This document shows positions 63,554 to 64,000 of a stretch of DNA of 64,000 nt, piece after piece; the first letter of the stretch is position 1; each line of letters opens with the position of its first letter. The translations under genes were made by a program, and so were the position numbers. Source of the stretch: Blepharisma japonicum (Eukaryota > Ciliophora > Heterotrichea > Heterotrichida > Blepharismidae); assembly GCA_949751835.1 (NCBI GenBank), contig CATKHK010000015.1, positions 496,001 through 560,000 on the forward strand, written 5' to 3'. The notes beneath the pieces were generated by a model, which saw only the letters and a program-made list of their open reading frames with translations, was not told the DNA's origin and did no database searches.

Positions 63554-64000
63554 ATGAAATTTTTGGCACTAATATGGCTCTTGTCCTATACTTTATTCAA
63601 CACTTATAGTATGAGCATTGTGTCAATATTTCCATCAGCTTATTCTCAATATTTTGACTGTTTAGTCCCTGAAACTAATGTCTTCCTTTCTGAATCATTT
63701 TTATCAGGTGAACAGAATCAAGGGATATTTTCTATCTCCTTCTGAATGAAAATAGTTAGCACAGGATTACAAGGGAAAATTTTTTTAATCCAGCAAAATA
63801 GCCAAGGAAAATTATATTTTGATGATTTTGGATTCCTTAGTCTTCAATACATTCCTAATGGATGCTTGACTTTAAAGTGATATCATGAAGGTTTGTCTCA
63901 ATTTTCAGAAATTGCATTAAATATTGTAATATTTATTCAGGTTCCTTCTACTAATTGAGTATTTTTTGCAATTTCAGCGAGTCATGAATTAAATTCTTCT
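63554..64000 (+). CDS. Giant surface protein, array member D (3' cut by window edge)
   Basis: Only the N-terminal part is inside the window. MKFLALIWLLSYTLFNTYS (ATG 63554) aligns with the signal peptide of C; an upstream in-frame ATG at 63530 is possible. SIFPSAYSQYFD, FLSESFLSGEQNQGIFSISF and VPSTNWVFFAISASHELNSS match the other members, with three TGA as Trp. An intron at 63926-63940 (GTAATATTTATTCAG, the only one ending CAG) lies at the same place as intron 1 of A, B and C. The gap to C is only 108 nt. Confidence 0.88.

Noticed and set aside
1-64000. tRNA, rRNA, CRISPR arrays, transposons, virus-like elements, telomere repeats
   Set aside because: I looked for T-loop motifs, regular spacer repeats, transposase or polymerase motifs and terminal repeats by eye and found none that hold up; a covariance-model or profile scan would be needed to be sure for RNAs.

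Overview
The window looks like ciliate macronuclear DNA from a heterotrich, most likely Blepharisma or a close relative. Three observations support this. (1) TGA is read inside genes at positions where tryptophan is expected, for example the W of the FYVE WxxD motif, the ASCH-domain W of a TRIP4 homologue and the AWKQMEEL stretch of an aldo/keto reductase; every confident gene ends in TAA or TAG. (2) Introns are exactly 15 nt, start with GT, end with AG and carry an invariant T-A at intron positions 9-10. (3) Genes are dense, on both strands, often 15-70 nt apart, and intergenic DNA is very AT-rich. A standard-code gene caller would break many of these genes at TGA; the models here are joined across them.

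Region 1-20 kb: end of an unknown gene; kinesin-12 with a 56-residue coiled-coil repeat; uroporphyrinogen-III synthase-like gene; two small related unknown proteins; aldo/keto reductase; a small MGC-start protein; ER chaperone GRP94; a B-box-like/kelch protein; SEC12 (ER exit, SAR1 exchange factor); LAMTOR3; an OSCA/TMEM63 channel gene with an internal gap; and a coiled-coil protein. Region 20-34 kb: reticulon; a zinc-binding coiled-coil protein; dynein assembly factor DNAAF6; an EF-hand protein; mitochondrial Pet127; a coiled-coil gene whose start lies 14 nt from that of Pet127; a codon-biased secreted triple-repeat protein; a four-span membrane protein; glutaminyl cyclotransferase; a START-domain protein; RNA polymerase I subunit RPA12; and TRIP4.

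Region 33.7-38.5 kb is a recent segmental duplication: two intact SABATH-type methyltransferases separated by a remnant of the VTC2-like phosphorylase gene and a remnant of the TRIP4 5' end, followed by the intact VTC2-like gene and a beta-hydroxyacid dehydrogenase. Region 38.6-48 kb: FYVE protein, a helical-repeat-like unknown, two tandem paralogues of an unrecognised family, a small two-span protein, ribosomal protein eS8 and unknowns.

Region 48-64 kb is a head-to-tail array of at least four very large (about 1,560-1,610 residue) cell-surface-like proteins: signal peptide, lectin-like beta-rich ectodomain, cysteine-rich furin-like repeats, a DUF4215-type CGDG/CDDGN/GDGC module and a multi-span membrane C-terminus. 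Each has 15-nt introns at the same two places. This array is the most interesting system in the window. I saw no tRNA, rRNA, CRISPR array, transposon or virus-like element.
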